Assembly (NCBI RefSeq): GCF_005887635.2
Contig: NZ_CP040818.1
Coordinates: 806,001-870,000 of the forward strand
Source of the DNA: Paroceanicella profunda
GTDB lineage: Bacteria > Pseudomonadota > Alphaproteobacteria > Rhodobacterales > Rhodobacteraceae
Direction: 5' to 3'
DNA length: 64,000 nucleotides
In this document: positions 11,465 through 19,978 of the stretch, piece after piece
Layout of the letters: each line of letters begins with the position of its first letter
Numbering within the stretch: the first letter of the stretch is position 1
Program-made: the position numbers and the translations under genes
Notes under the pieces: generated by a model
Told to the model about the DNA's origin: nothing
Seen by the model: the letters and a program-made list of their open reading frames with translations, nothing else
The model's database searches: none

Positions 11465-12514
11465 TTGGCGACAGAGACGAAAACCAGCGCCGGGCATTTC
11501 TTCGAGGATTACCGACTGGGCCAGAAGATGGTCCACGCCGTGCCGCGCACCGTGGGGCCCGGCGAACGCGCGCTCTACACCGCGCTCTACCCCAGCCGCT
11601 TCGCGCTCTACTCCTCCGACGTCTTCGCCCGCGCCTGCGGCCTGCCCGCCAGCCCGCTGGAAGATCTCGCCGCCTTCCACGTGGTGTTCGGCAAGTCGGT
11701 GCCGGACGTGTCGCTGAACGCGGTGGCGAACCTCGGCTACGCGGAGGGCCGCTTCCTCGCCCCGGTCTGGCCGGGGGATACGCTGGCCACCTCCTCCGAG
11801 GTGATCGGCCTGAAGCAGAATTCCAACGGAAAGTCCGGCGTGGTCTGGGTGCGCTCGACCGGCGTGAACCAGCACGGTGCCGCGGTGATGAGCTACGTGC
11901 GCTGGGTGATGGTGCGCAAGCGCGCGCCCGACGCCCCCGCCCCGGAGACCGTGGTGCCGGAGCTCGCCGGCGCCGTGGCGGCGGAGGATCTCGTGCTGCC
12001 GCCGGGCCTGGATTTCACCGGCTACGATTTCGCCGCTGCCGGCTCCCCCCATGCCTGGGAGGATTACGCGATCGGCGAGCGCATCGACCATGTCGACGGC
12101 GTGACCGTCGAGGAAGCCGAGCACATGATGGCCACGCGCCTGTGGCAGAACACCGCCAAGGTGCATTTCAACGCCACCTTCCGGGAGGACGGCCGCCGGC
12201 TGATCTATGGCGGACACGTGATATCCCTCGCCCGCGCGCTCAGCTACAACGGGCTCGGCAACGCCCAGATCATCGCCGCCATCAACGCCGGCAGCCATGC
12301 GAACCCGTGCTTCGCCGGCACCACCGTCCGGGCCTGGTCGGAGGTGCTGGACAAGGCGGAGACCGCGGCGCCCGGGGTCGGCGCCCTTCGGCTGCGGCTG
12401 GTGGCCACCCGCGCGCAGAGCGCCGGTTTCGCCCTGCGCGACACCGACGGGCGCTATCTGCCGGAGGTGCTGCTCGACCTCGATATCTGGGCGCTGATGC
12501 CGCGGCGCGGTTGA
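11465..12514 (+). CDS. mch: Mesaconyl-C1-CoA hydratase (MaoC-like)
   Basis: Hydrates mesaconyl-C1-CoA to beta-methylmalyl-CoA in the ethylmalonyl-CoA pathway. The 349-aa protein has a double hot-dog architecture: an N-terminal half with FFEDYRLGQKMVHAVPRT and LAAFHVVFGKSVPDVSLNA, and a C-terminal half with DYAIGERIDHVDGVTVEEAEH and LIYGGHVISLARALS. This matches Rhodobacter Mch over the whole length. TTG at 11465 is the apparent start, after a GGGAGACGAG ribosome binding site; the first ATG falls inside the conserved domain. It ends 10 nt before the first sdh operator. Confidence 0.88.
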   Translation: MATETKTSAGHFFEDYRLGQKMVHAVPRTVGPGERALYTALYPSRFALYSSDVFARACGLPASPLEDLAAFHVVFGKSVPDVSLNAVANLGYAEGRFLAPVWPGDTLATSSEVIGLKQNSNGKSGVVWVRSTGVNQHGAAVMSYVRWVMVRKRAPDAPAPETVVPELAGAVAAEDLVLPPGLDFTGYDFAAAGSPHAWEDYAIGERIDHVDGVTVEEAEHMMATRLWQNTAKVHFNATFREDGRRLIYGGHVISLARALSYNGLGNAQIIAAINAGSHANPCFAGTTVRAWSEVLDKAETAAPGVGALRLRLVATRAQSAGFALRDTDGRYLPEVLLDLDIWALMPRRG

Positions 12515-12524
12515 GTCGGGGTAA

Positions 12525-12664
12525 TTGTGATCACAATCCCGGGAGTGACGCACATCCCGTGATCACACTCGCGAATTGCGTGATCACAAAAGCCGCGCAA
12601 AATCGGAAAATCCCCCGGATCGGCGATTTTCCCTTTGTAAGCGACGCCCCGTTTGGCCTAGCTT
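12525..12664 (+). promoter_or_regulatory. sdhC promoter region with three TTGTGATCACAA-type operators
   Basis: Three palindromes: a perfect TTGTGATCACAA at 12525-12536, CGTGATCACA at 12558-12567 and CGTGATCACAA at 12579-12589. Centres are 32 and 21 bp apart, that is three and two helical turns. A possible promoter, TTGTAA (12635-12640) and TAGCTT (12659-12664) with an 18-bp spacer, lies downstream. The nearest operator centre is about 52 bp upstream of the -35 box, the same as in front of sucC. The weak -10 box and distal operators suggest an activator. This explains most of the 330-bp gap before sdhC. Confidence 0.6.
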
Positions 12665-12844
12665 GCGGCGCATCATCCGGGCTTCGGGTCGTTCCGGCCT
12701 GTGGCCCTGCCGTTGTCCTTTCGCTGCTCCGGCCCGCCGCATCGCGGTTGTCCTGCACACAGCGTTAAGGTTTCGGTGCAAGGAACAGGAACAAGACCCG
12801 CGCGCGGATACAGCGTGCCCAAGCGGACAAGCCAGGGGAAGCAC

Positions 12845-13237
12845 ATGGCCGATGTCAACCGGGGGAACCGACCCCTCTCGCCCTTCATGATCGGGCAGGT
12901 CTATCGCCCGCAGATCACGTCCGTCCTCTCGATCATCCACCGCGCCACCGGCGTTGCCATGGCAGTGTCCGGCGCGCTGATCGTCTGGTGGTTCATCGCC
13001 GCCGCGACGGGCGAAGACTATTTCGAGTTCGCCGACGGCATTCTCACCTCCTGGATCGGAACGCTGGTCATGCTCGGCTCGCTCTGGGCCCTGTGGTACC
13101 ACTTCTGCAACGGCCTGCGCCACCTTTGGTGGGACATGGGCCGGGGCTTCGAGCTCGACCAGGTGACCATGTCCGGCATCGTGACCGTGGTCGCCTCGCT
13201 GGTGCTCACCGTCTTCACCATCATCGTGGTCATGTAA
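12845..13237 (+). CDS. sdhC: Succinate dehydrogenase cytochrome b556 subunit
   Basis: Membrane anchor that binds heme b and quinone in complex II. From ATG 12845, with AGGGGAAGC before it, the protein is 130 aa. The conserved SIIHRATG quinone-site segment precedes helix I. Three hydrophobic helices are visible, and the HFCNGLRHLWWD motif carries the heme-ligand His. The first gene of the sdh operon; a longer upstream frame lacks family similarity. Confidence 0.95.
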   Translation: MADVNRGNRPLSPFMIGQVYRPQITSVLSIIHRATGVAMAVSGALIVWWFIAAATGEDYFEFADGILTSWIGTLVMLGSLWALWYHFCNGLRHLWWDMGRGFELDQVTMSGIVTVVASLVLTVFTIIVVM

Positions 13238-13250
13238 GGGAGCCCGCGCC

Positions 13251-13631
13251 ATGCAGTTTCGTACCGATCGGCAGCGTGCCACCGGCCTCGGCGCCGCCAA
13301 GGAAGGCGTGAGCCACTGGTGGAACCAGCGCGTGAGCGCCGTCGCCCTCGCAGTGCTCGTGCTCCTGTTCATCTGGCCGCTGGGCGCCGCGCTCGGCGAA
13401 AGCCACGAGGAGGTTCTGGAAACCTACCGGAACCCGTTCAACGCCATCGTCGCCATCCTGATGTTCGGCACCGCCTTCTTCCACCTCAAGCTGGGTCTTC
13501 AGGTCGTCATCGAGGATTACGTGCACGGCAAGGCCATGCGCACCGCCCTGCTGCTGGCCAACACCCTGCTCTGCGCCTTCTTCGGCATCGCCGGCATCTT
13601 TGCCGTCGTGAAGATCGCCCTCGGCGCCTGA
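13251..13631 (+). CDS. sdhD: Succinate dehydrogenase hydrophobic membrane anchor
   Basis: Second complex II membrane anchor, 126 aa, three membrane helices. It contains GVSHWWNQRVSA at the first helix and HLKLGLQVVIEDYVHG, the conserved heme/quinone region of the SdhD family in alphaproteobacteria. It starts 13 nt after sdhC and ends 12 nt before sdhA. Confidence 0.94.
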   Translation: MQFRTDRQRATGLGAAKEGVSHWWNQRVSAVALAVLVLLFIWPLGAALGESHEEVLETYRNPFNAIVAILMFGTAFFHLKLGLQVVIEDYVHGKAMRTALLLANTLLCAFFGIAGIFAVVKIALGA

Positions 13632-13643
13632 TCGGAGAATCTC

Positions 13644-15452
13644 ATGTCATCCTACGAGTATATCGACCACACCTATGACGTCGTGGTCGTCGGCGCCGGC
13701 GGCGCCGGCCTGCGCGCGACCCTCGGCATGGCCGAACAGGGGCTGAAGACCGCCTGCATCACCAAGGTGTTCCCCACCCGCTCCCACACCGTGGCCGCCC
13801 AGGGCGGCATCGCCGCCTCGCTGGGCAACATGGGCCCGGACAGCTGGCAGTGGCACATGTACGACACCGTGAAGGGCTCGGACTGGCTGGGCGACACCGA
13901 CGCGATGGAATACCTTGCACGCGAAGCCCCCGCCGCGGTCTACGAGCTGGAGCATTACGGCGTGCCCTTCTCGCGCCGCGAGGACGGCAAGATCTACCAG
14001 CGCCCCTTCGGCGGCCACACCACCGAATTCGGCGAAGGCCCCCCGGTGCAGCGCACCTGTGCCGCCGCGGACCGCACCGGCCACGCCATCCTGCACACGC
14101 TCTACGGCCAGTCGCTCAAGAACAACGCGATGTTCTACATCGAGTATTTCGCGATCGACCTGATCATGACCGAGGACGGCCGCTGCCAGGGCGTCGTGGC
14201 CTGGAAGCTCGATGACGGCACCATCCACCGGTTCAACGCCAAGACCGTGGTGCTCGCCACCGGCGGCTACGGCCGCGCCTTCTTCTCCGCCACCTCCGCG
14301 CACACCTGCACCGGCGACGGCGGCGGCATGGCGGCCCGCCAGGGCCTGCCGCTGCAGGACATGGAGTTCGTTCAGTTCCACCCCACCGGCATCTACGGCT
14401 CGGGCTGCCTGATCACCGAGGGCGCGCGCGGCGAGGGCGGCTACCTCACCAACTCCGAGGGCGAGCGCTTCATGGAGCGCTACGCGCCCACCTACAAGGA
14501 CCTCGCCTCGCGCGACGTGGTCTCGCGCTGCATGACCATCGAGATCCGCGAAGGCCGCGGCGTGGGCCCGAACAAGGACCACATCTTCCTGCACCTCGAC
14601 CACCTGCCCCCCGAGGCGCTGGCCGAGCGCCTGCCCGGCATCACCGAGAGCGCGCGCATCTTCGCCGGCGTGGACCTCACGAAGGAGCCGATCCCGGTTC
14701 TGCCGACGGTCCATTACAACATGGGCGGCATCCCCACGAACTACTGGGGCGAGGTGCTCGTGCCGACGGCCGAGAACCCGGACGCCATCATCCCCGGCCT
14801 GATGGCCGTGGGCGAGGCGGGCTGCGCCAGCGTGCACGGGGCGAACCGCCTCGGCTCCAACTCGCTGATCGACCTCGTGGTCTTCGGCCGCGCCGCCGCC
14901 ATCAAGGCCGGCCAGGTCGTCGATCCCAAGACCCGCAACGAGCCGCTGAACATGGCCTCCGTGGACAAGGCGATGGCCCGGTTCGACGGCCTGCGCCACG
15001 CCGACGGCGCGCTCCCCACCGCGGACCTGCGCCTGAAGATGCAGAAGACCATGCAGGAAGACGCGGCGGTGTTCCGCTCGTCCGAGAGCCTGAAGTCCGG
15101 CTGCGTGCGCATGGGCGAGATCGCGAACGAGTTCGCCGACGTGAAGGTGACCGACCGGTCGCTGATCTGGAACTCGGACCTGATGGAAACCCTCGAGCTT
15201 GCCAACCTGCTGCCCAACGCGCTGGCCACCGTGGTCGGCGCCGAGGCCCGGCAGGAGAGCCGCGGCGCGCATGCGCACGAGGACTTCCCGAACCGTGACG
15301 ACGAGACCTGGCGCAAGCACACGCTCGCGGTGATCGGCGATGACAATTCCGTCACGCTCACCTATCGCGGCGTGCATCTCGACCCGCTGACCACCGAGGG
15401 TGAAGGCGGCATCTCGCTGAAGAAGATCGCGCCGAAGGCCCGCGTCTACTGA
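13644..15452 (+). CDS. sdhA: Succinate dehydrogenase flavoprotein subunit
   Basis: Catalytic subunit of complex II, oxidising succinate to fumarate with covalently bound FAD. The protein is 602 aa. [11 protein letters not shown] near residues 15-25 is the dinucleotide fold. [17 protein letters not shown] carries the flavinylated His. [21 protein letters not shown] and [19 protein letters not shown] are the FAD/active-site segments. Its stop overlaps the start of the next gene by one base. sdhB does not follow directly; two unrelated genes intervene. Confidence 0.97.
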   Translation: MSSYEYIDHTYDVVVVGAGGAGLRATLGMAEQGLKTACITKVFPTRSHTVAAQGGIAASLGNMGPDSWQWHMYDTVKGSDWLGDTDAMEYLAREAPAAVYELEHYGVPFSRREDGKIYQRPFGGHTTEFGEGPPVQRTCAAADRTGHAILHTLYGQSLKNNAMFYIEYFAIDLIMTEDGRCQGVVAWKLDDGTIHRFNAKTVVLATGGYGRAFFSATSAHTCTGDGGGMAARQGLPLQDMEFVQFHPTGIYGSGCLITEGARGEGGYLTNSEGERFMERYAPTYKDLASRDVVSRCMTIEIREGRGVGPNKDHIFLHLDHLPPEALAERLPGITESARIFAGVDLTKEPIPVLPTVHYNMGGIPTNYWGEVLVPTAENPDAIIPGLMAVGEAGCASVHGANRLGSNSLIDLVVFGRAAAIKAGQVVDPKTRNEPLNMASVDKAMARFDGLRHADGALPTADLRLKMQKTMQEDAAVFRSSESLKSGCVRMGEIANEFADVKVTDRSLIWNSDLMETLELANLLPNALATVVGAEARQESRGAHAHEDFPNRDDETWRKHTLAVIGDDNSVTLTYRGVHLDPLTTEGEGGISLKKIAPKARVY

Positions 15453-16138
15453 TGTCTGCCCTTCGGCCCAGCCTGACCGGATCTGCCGCCGCGCTTGGCG
15501 CGGCGGCCGTTCTCGCGTCCTGCTCCCTCGAGGCGCCGCCGGCGCGGGTCGATACGCGTGACATCGTGCTTTCCGCCGCGACGGCCCGCTTCGGGCCTGT
15601 CGCGGCACAGTTTGCCCAGCTCGTCCCCTCCGATCCGGCGATCGAAGTGCTGATCTTCGCGCCGGCCCCCGGCCGCCCGGACTGGACCTTCGTGACCGCC
15701 GGCATGAGCAGCCTGCCCATGGCGGACGGCGCGCGCGCCGAGCTGGTGATCTCCGTGCCCGAGGACCGCTACTCCGGCCCCGGCACCCGGGCCGGCAGCC
15801 CGGATGACCTGGACCCCCTGGCGCTGCTCCGGCGCCTCGCGCAGGCACCGCACCTGTCCGGTGCGCCGCTGGCCCCGCCGCAGACGGTGGATCTGGGCCG
15901 CGACATGCCCGGGATGAGCGCCCTTCCGATGTCCGCCGTGATCCTGCGCCCGCTCGAGGGCCCTGCCCTCGACGCCGAGGTCGGCGGCACGCCCCTTTCC
16001 TTCTACCGGGTGATCCCGATTCACGACAACGAGCTGGCCCTGGCCCGGCGTGCGGGAGGCTACACCCTGCTGCGCCGCCTGGATGACGCCGGCGTGCCGC
16101 GCGTCGTGAGCCCGGGCCGCCCCCCGGTGACGCCATGA
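15452..16138 (+). CDS. Lipoprotein with suppressor-of-fused-like (SUFU) domain
   Basis: A 228-aa protein with a lipoprotein signal (lipobox LASC, Cys near residue 24). The body resembles bacterial SUFU-like domains: WTFVTAGMSSLPM, RAELVISVPED, DPLALLRRLAQAPH and SFYRVIPIHDNELALARR. Bacterial SUFU proteins are often immunity or effector-associated; the role of a lipidated version inside an sdh operon is unknown. It overlaps the sdhA stop by one base and the next gene by 4 bases, so translation is coupled. Confidence is good for the lipoprotein, moderate for the domain. Confidence 0.7.
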   Translation: MSALRPSLTGSAAALGAAAVLASCSLEAPPARVDTRDIVLSAATARFGPVAAQFAQLVPSDPAIEVLIFAPAPGRPDWTFVTAGMSSLPMADGARAELVISVPEDRYSGPGTRAGSPDDLDPLALLRRLAQAPHLSGAPLAPPQTVDLGRDMPGMSALPMSAVILRPLEGPALDAEVGGTPLSFYRVIPIHDNELALARRAGGYTLLRRLDDAGVPRVVSPGRPPVTP

Positions 16139-16890
16139 ATGCCCACGGAAAATACCCCGACCTCGCCCCGCAGCGCTCCGACTACGAGCGTGAACGGAAA
16201 CTGAAACTGCGCGCCTTCCGCGGCCTGCGCGCCTTCATGGACATGATCGATGGAGGCCGCAGCTACGCTTGCCCGGTCTGCGGCTACGAGGGCCGCTTCT
16301 CCCCGGTGCGCCAGAAACCCGACCTCTGGTGCCCGGCCTGCGACAGCCGCCCCCGCCACCGGCTGATGAAGCTGTGGATGGACCGCGAGCTGAGCGTGCC
16401 GCCGAAGGCCCGGATGCTGCATTTCGCCGCCGAGCCCTGGATCGGCGCCTGGTTCGCGCCGCGCCTGGCCGAATACGTGACCGCCGACATCAACACCAAG
16501 TTCGACATCACGCTGGACATGACCGCGATCGACCTGCCGGACGCCCGCTTCGACATCATCATGGCCAACCACGTCCTGGAGCACCTGGATGACCGCAAGG
16601 CGCTGGCCGAGCTGTGGCGGGTGCTGGCGCCCGGCGGCATGGTGATCCTCTCCGTCCCGCTCGTCGAGGGCTGGGACGTGACCTACGAAGACCCCACGAT
16701 CACCGATCCCGAGGACCGGCTGATCCACTTCACCGACCGCACTCACCTGCGTCTCTACGGGCGGGATTTCCCGGACCGGGTGGCCGCAGCGGGGTTCGAG
16801 GTGAGCGCCTACGCGGCGCTGGAACCGGATGTAAGCAGACACGCCCTGCAGAGGGGCGAGAAAATCTTTGTCGGGCGCAAGCCCGCGTGA
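16135..16890 (+). CDS. SAM-dependent methyltransferase with N-terminal zinc ribbon
   Basis: A 251-aa class I methyltransferase. The N-terminal part has CPVCGYEG and, 18 residues later, CPACDSRPRHR, a four-cysteine zinc ribbon. The C-terminal part is a Methyltransf_11-type domain with DARFDIIMANHVLEHLDD and the post-motif segment RVLAPGGMVILSVPL. The glycine-rich SAM loop is degenerate. The zinc-ribbon plus methyltransferase type often accompanies glycan or sulfation genes, and a sulfotransferase gene lies one gene downstream. It overlaps the lipoprotein gene by 4 bases and ends 12 nt before sdhB. Confidence 0.8.
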   Translation: MNAHGKYPDLAPQRSDYERERKLKLRAFRGLRAFMDMIDGGRSYACPVCGYEGRFSPVRQKPDLWCPACDSRPRHRLMKLWMDRELSVPPKARMLHFAAEPWIGAWFAPRLAEYVTADINTKFDITLDMTAIDLPDARFDIIMANHVLEHLDDRKALAELWRVLAPGGMVILSVPLVEGWDVTYEDPTITDPEDRLIHFTDRTHLRLYGRDFPDRVAAAGFEVSAYAALEPDVSRHALQRGEKIFVGRKPA

Positions 16891-16902
16891 AGGAGACGGA
16901 CC

Positions 16903-17682
16903 ATGGCTGAATTCTCGCTGCCGAAAAATTCGCGGGTGCTGGTGGGCAAGACCTGGCCGCGGCCGGCCGATGCCAAGAACGTGCGCGCGTTCAAGATCTA
17001 CCGCTGGAACCCGGATACCGGCGAAAATCCGAGGATCGACACCTATTACCTCGACATGGACAGCTGCGGCCCGATGATCCTGGACGCGCTGATCAAGATC
17101 AAGAACGAGATCGACCCGACGCTGACCTTCCGCCGCTCCTGCCGTGAGGGCATCTGCGGCTCCTGCGCGATGAACATCGACGGGATCAACACCCTCGCCT
17201 GCATCTACGGCCTCGACGAGGTTCAGGGCGACGTGAAGATCTACCCGCTGCCGCACATGCCGGTGGTCAAGGACCTGATCCCCGACCTCACGCATTTCTA
17301 TGCCCAGCACGCCTCGATCATGCCCTGGCTGGAAACCAAGACCAACAGCCCGGCGCAGGAATGGCGCCAGTCGATCGGCGACCGCAAGAAGCTCGACGGC
17401 CTCTATGAATGCGTGATGTGCGCCTGCTGCTCCACCTCCTGCCCGAGCTACTGGTGGAACGGCGACCGCTACCTCGGCCCCGCCGCGCTGCTGCACGCCT
17501 ACCGCTGGATCATCGACAGCCGTGACGAGGCCACCGGCGAGCGTCTCGACGAGCTCGAGGATCCGTTCAAGCTCTACCGCTGCCACACCATCATGAACTG
17601 CGCGAAGACCTGCCCCAAGGGCCTGAACCCGGCGAAGGCGATCGCGGAGATCAAGATGCTCATGGTCGAACGGCGCGCCTGA
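16903..17682 (+). CDS. sdhB: Succinate dehydrogenase iron-sulfur subunit
   Basis: Electron-transfer subunit of complex II, 259 aa. Cysteine motifs for three clusters are present: [13 protein letters not shown] (2Fe-2S), [16 protein letters not shown] (4Fe-4S) and [17 protein letters not shown] (3Fe-4S). A GGAGACGGACC ribosome binding site precedes the ATG. It is separated from sdhA by 1.45 kb but remains in the same transcriptional direction, with tiny gaps throughout. Confidence 0.97.
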   Translation: MAEFSLPKNSRVLVGKTWPRPADAKNVRAFKIYRWNPDTGENPRIDTYYLDMDSCGPMILDALIKIKNEIDPTLTFRRSCREGICGSCAMNIDGINTLACIYGLDEVQGDVKIYPLPHMPVVKDLIPDLTHFYAQHASIMPWLETKTNSPAQEWRQSIGDRKKLDGLYECVMCACCSTSCPSYWWNGDRYLGPAALLHAYRWIIDSRDEATGERLDELEDPFKLYRCHTIMNCAKTCPKGLNPAKAIAEIKMLMVERRA

Positions 17683-17690
17683 GACCGGCC

Positions 17691-18656
17691 ATGGCGGAGC
17701 AGCCCCTCGTCTTCGTCCACGTTCCGAAAACGGCCGGAACGAGCCTGCGTGACGGTCTGGCGGAAGTTCTTCCGCCGGACAGCGTCGTCTGCGATTACGG
17801 CAGCGACAGCGCGATCACCCATCCGGCCCTGCGCGACCAGCCCGGGCCGGATGAGCGCCGCGAGGTGATGGAGCGGCTTCGCCCCGCGGTGATTTCCGGC
17901 CATTTCACCCTGGTGCGCTATGCCTCCCTGGTGCCGCCCACCCGGATGTTCACCATGCTGCGCGCGCCGGAGGCCCATGCGGTTTCGCAGTTCCTGCACC
18001 GCAGCCGGATGGGCAGTTTCGACGGCAGTTTCGAGGAGTTCCTTGAGCTCGAGGACTATGCGAACACCCAGGCCCGGCTGTTCGGCGACTTTCCCGTCGA
18101 GTTGCTGGGCTTCATCGGCCTGGCCGAGCGCTTCGACGAATCCTGCGCCCTGTTCGAGCACCGCTACGGCATCTCGCCGCGCCGCCTGCGCCGCAACGAG
18201 GCGAAGCAGAAGCCCGGCGCCCGCCCGCAGATGAACGCCGGCCTGCGCGGGCTGATCGCACGCACGCGCAAGCAGGATACCCTGCTCTACAAGCGCGCGA
18301 CCTGGCTGTTCGACGCCCGCCTGAAGGCACTGGCCAACGGCCAGCCGCATGTGGTGGGCCGGATGAAGGTGCATTCGGGCACGCAGGTCGAGGGGCTGGC
18401 GCTGAACCATGACAGCCCGGAACCGGCGCAGGTGAGGCTGGTGGTCGGCAAGCGCTTCCGCTCGCCGCTGTTCCCTGCGTCCGAGCCGGTCGAGCGCTGG
18501 AAGGCCTTCGCCCTTCCGCGTGACGGCAACATCGGCTTTTCCTACACGCTGCCCCTGATCCCGGAGCCGGGCGAGGTGGTGCGGCTGGAGTATTCCGACG
18601 GGCGCCACATCGGCCGCCACGTGAGTTCCGGCCCGGCGCCCGCGTCGGCTGCCTGA
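17691..18656 (+). CDS. Sulfotransferase family protein
   Basis: A 321-aa protein with the PAPS 5'-phosphosulfate loop near the N-terminus (VFVHVPKTAGTSL, about residues 7-19) and a 3'-phosphate-binding-like segment (MLRAPEAHAVSQFLH). This is the Sulfotransfer_2 type that modifies carbohydrates. No membrane anchor is seen, so it is probably cytoplasmic. It begins 8 nt after sdhB and may be read through from it. The substrate is unknown; the zinc-ribbon methyltransferase two genes upstream may work on the same glycan (inference). Confidence 0.75.
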   Translation: MAEQPLVFVHVPKTAGTSLRDGLAEVLPPDSVVCDYGSDSAITHPALRDQPGPDERREVMERLRPAVISGHFTLVRYASLVPPTRMFTMLRAPEAHAVSQFLHRSRMGSFDGSFEEFLELEDYANTQARLFGDFPVELLGFIGLAERFDESCALFEHRYGISPRRLRRNEAKQKPGARPQMNAGLRGLIARTRKQDTLLYKRATWLFDARLKALANGQPHVVGRMKVHSGTQVEGLALNHDSPEPAQVRLVVGKRFRSPLFPASEPVERWKAFALPRDGNIGFSYTLPLIPEPGEVVRLEYSDGRHIGRHVSSGPAPASAA

Positions 18657-18665
18657 CTGCGGAAC

Positions 18666-18685
18666 GGCCGCCGGGCCTGGCGGCC
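18666..18685. terminator. Hairpin between convergent sulfotransferase and zapE genes
   Basis: Stem GGCCGCC / GGCGGCC with a 6-nt loop in the 57-bp convergent gap. No T-tract follows, so it may act through Rho or as a simple stabilising stem. Confidence 0.45.
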
Positions 18686-18713
18686 GAGGCCGGCCCGGCC
18701 CCCCCCGGCCGGC

Positions 18714-19820
18714 TCAGTCCGCCGCCTCGATCCAGTCTGCGGACTGCATTTCCGCCAGCCGCGAGGCCGTGCGCTCGAATTCGAACGCGCCCTCGCCTTC
18801 GAGGTAGAGCGAGTCCGGCCCCGCGGCGGCCGAGCACACGATGCGCCGGCGCCCCTCGTAAAGCGCGTCGATCAGGGTGACGAAGCGTTTGGCCTCGTTG
18901 TTGTTGGCGCGCGAGAGGCGGGGGATGTCGTCGATCATCAGCGTGCGCACCTTCGCGGTGATGGCGAGGTAATCCGCCGGGCCCAGCGGCTTCGCGCAGA
19001 GGTCGGCGAAACCGGCCCGCGCCGTGCCGTTGCGGAAGCGCGGCAGCACCACGTCGCGGCCCGAGACCCCGATGTGCAGCGCCGTGCCCTCGCCGCCGGC
19101 CAGCATCTCCCACTGCGCGTCCATCGCGGCTGTCGCCTCCGGCCCCAGCGGCGCGTGCCACACGGTCATCCCCGCGAGGCGGGACTGGCGGTAGTCGTTC
19201 TCGCTCTCGAGGTGGTGGACCTCCAGCCTGTCCTTGATCAGCGCGATGAAGGGCACGAAGAGCTGGCGGTTCAGCCCGCTTTTGTAGAGGTCGTCCGGGT
19301 GGCGGTTCGAGGTGATCACGATCACCACGCCGCGCTCGAACAGCTTCTCGAACAGCCGCCCCACGATCATCGCGTCGGTGATGTCGGTGATCTGCAGCTC
19401 GTCGAAGCACAAGAGCGTGGCGCTGTCGGCCACCGTCTCGGCCACATGCCCCACGGGGTCGCGCTCGCCCCGGGCGCGCGAGGCGTTGATGCCGGCGTGG
19501 ATCTCCTGCATGAAGGCGTGGAAATGCACCCGGCGCTTGCGCTCCACCGGCGCGCTGTCGAAGAACAGGTCCATCAGCATGGACTTGCCCCGCCCCACGC
19601 CGCCGTAGAGGTAGAGCCCCGGAATCGGGGTTTCCTTCAGCTTGTCCCGCCCCCAGCCGAACAGGCCGATGCCGACCTTCTTCGGCTTCACCGGGTCGTA
19701 GCCGGCCAGCCGGTCATGCAGGATCTGCAGCTTCTCGGCCGCGTGGCGCTGCGCGGCGTCACTGCGGATCTTTCCCTCCGCCACGAGGGCGCGATAGCGG
19801 GTCTGCGGGCCTTGGGTCAT
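18714..19820 (-). CDS. zapE: Cell division protein ZapE / AFG1-like ATPase
   Basis: AFG1-family P-loop ATPase, 368 aa. Walker A is YGGVGRGKS near residue 73, and Walker B is LLCFDELQITD. Family segments HFHAFMQEIH and VITSNRHPDDLYKSGLNRQLF are present. E. coli ZapE acts at the divisome under low oxygen; mitochondrial AFG1 handles respiratory-chain proteins, so the position near sdh is suggestive only. ATG 19820 (MTQGPQTRYRAL) matches family N-termini; the frame upstream of it is not conserved. Confidence 0.9.
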   Translation of the reverse strand: MTQGPQTRYRALVAEGKIRSDAAQRHAAEKLQILHDRLAGYDPVKPKKVGIGLFGWGRDKLKETPIPGLYLYGGVGRGKSMLMDLFFDSAPVERKRRVHFHAFMQEIHAGINASRARGERDPVGHVAETVADSATLLCFDELQITDITDAMIVGRLFEKLFERGVVIVITSNRHPDDLYKSGLNRQLFVPFIALIKDRLEVHHLESENDYRQSRLAGMTVWHAPLGPEATAAMDAQWEMLAGGEGTALHIGVSGRDVVLPRFRNGTARAGFADLCAKPLGPADYLAITAKVRTLMIDDIPRLSRANNNEAKRFVTLIDALYEGRRRIVCSAAAGPDSLYLEGEGAFEFERTASRLAEMQSADWIEAAD

Positions 19821-19978
19821 GCGAAACTCCGTGTGCGGGCACAGTCTCATACCAACCTTCCCCGGTGAGAGAAAGCGCAGCACCATCAGGGATGCTGATG
19901 CGCCCCGTCACGGGAACTGCGTTGACCGCAGGCGGCGGCGGCGTCACATTTCCCTGCCCCGTCCGCTGGAGACACACC

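Noticed and set aside
13647..16136. An 829-codon minus-strand frame across sdhA and neighbours
   Set aside because: Antisense shadow of sdhA and the lipoprotein gene, with no ribosome binding site or domain.
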